Shown: in pieces, positions 63,164 to 63,192 of the stretch
Position numbering within the stretch: the first letter of the stretch is position 1
Layout of the letters: each line of letters opens with the position of its first letter
Assembly: GCF_001544315.1 (NCBI RefSeq)
Contig: NZ_BCQG01000018.1
Span: 1 to 63,192, forward strand
Source: Geobacillus jurassicus NBRC 107829
GTDB lineage: Bacteria; Bacillota; Bacilli; Bacillales; Anoxybacillaceae
Direction of reading: 5' to 3'
Length of the DNA: 63,192 nucleotides
Made by a program: the position numbers and the translations under genes
Notes under the pieces: model-generated
The model's input: the letters and a program-made list of their open reading frames with translations, nothing else
What the model was told of the DNA's origin: nothing
The model's database searches: none

Positions 63164-63192
63164 CAAAAGTTGCAATAGTGCTAAAACGAGAG

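Noticed and set aside
62936-63175. 79-codon minus-strand open frame with a hydrophobic segment upstream of lysA
   Set aside because: TTG start without a Shine-Dalgarno site, and it overlaps the paired leader and terminator.
62940-63192. Lysine riboswitch upstream of lysA
   Set aside because: The conserved L-box blocks (AGAGGTGC, GCCGAAG and similar) are not found; reported as an unassigned leader instead.

Overview
The window is about 63 kb of chromosome from a thermophilic, endospore-forming member of the Bacillaceae, most likely Geobacillus or a close relative. Reasons: gene order along most of the window follows the Bacillus subtilis serA/res/dacB/rib/lysA and fer/ypb/gudB/sleB segments; sporulation genes are present (sleB, ypeB, cotJABC, spmAB, dacB); the DNA is moderately GC-rich; Shine-Dalgarno sites are strong AGGAGG types with many GTG and TTG starts. 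Most genes lie on the minus strand.

Left part (1-14.6 kb): ypfB (cut by the edge), ypfA, the germination pair ypeB/sleB, prsW, an asparaginase gene, ypdA, gudB, ypbH, a deleted remnant of a ypbG-like phosphoesterase, a small membrane protein, the plus-strand cotJABC operon, then ypbF-ypbE-ypbD-recS-ypbB. Next comes a plus-strand block of fer, ppa and serA (14.8-17.7 kb), each followed by a clear terminator.

Middle (17.7-41.2 kb) is the accessory part. It holds a broken HepT/MntA pair, a PHP histidinol phosphatase, sigX-rsiX, and a 12-gene cobamide uptake, remodelling and alpha-ribazole salvage operon (btuF to cblS) behind a B12 riboswitch with promoter and terminator. It continues with a YvbH-like PH-domain protein, a TnpB-only IS200/IS605 element inserted in an amino-acid permease gene, a formamidase-like gene, an uncharacterised membrane protein with a LytS/AraC-type two-component system, and a nag operon (nagA-nagB-nagR) whose PTS gene has a large internal deletion.

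Right part (41.2-63.2 kb) is the conserved res-dacB-scp-rib-lysA segment: resABCDE (cytochrome c maturation and redox signalling), rluB, spmAB-dacB (spore core dehydration and cortex), a superoxide dismutase with a long repeated N-terminal extension, scpAB (condensin partners), ypuF, ribDE(BA)HT behind an FMN riboswitch, ppiB with a tiny membrane-protein gene at its end, ypuA, and lysA with an unexplained structured leader.

At least five genes are decayed by deletion or insertion (ypbG-like, hepT, permease, nagP-like, DUF2935-like). The most interesting items are the lysA leader, the LexA-like box in front of tnpB, the riboswitch-driven cobamide salvage operon with two dissimilar CobU-like proteins, the orphaned MntA antitoxin, the SodF N-terminal repeats, and several tiny membrane-protein genes. 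All calls were made by reading the sequence; no database search was run.
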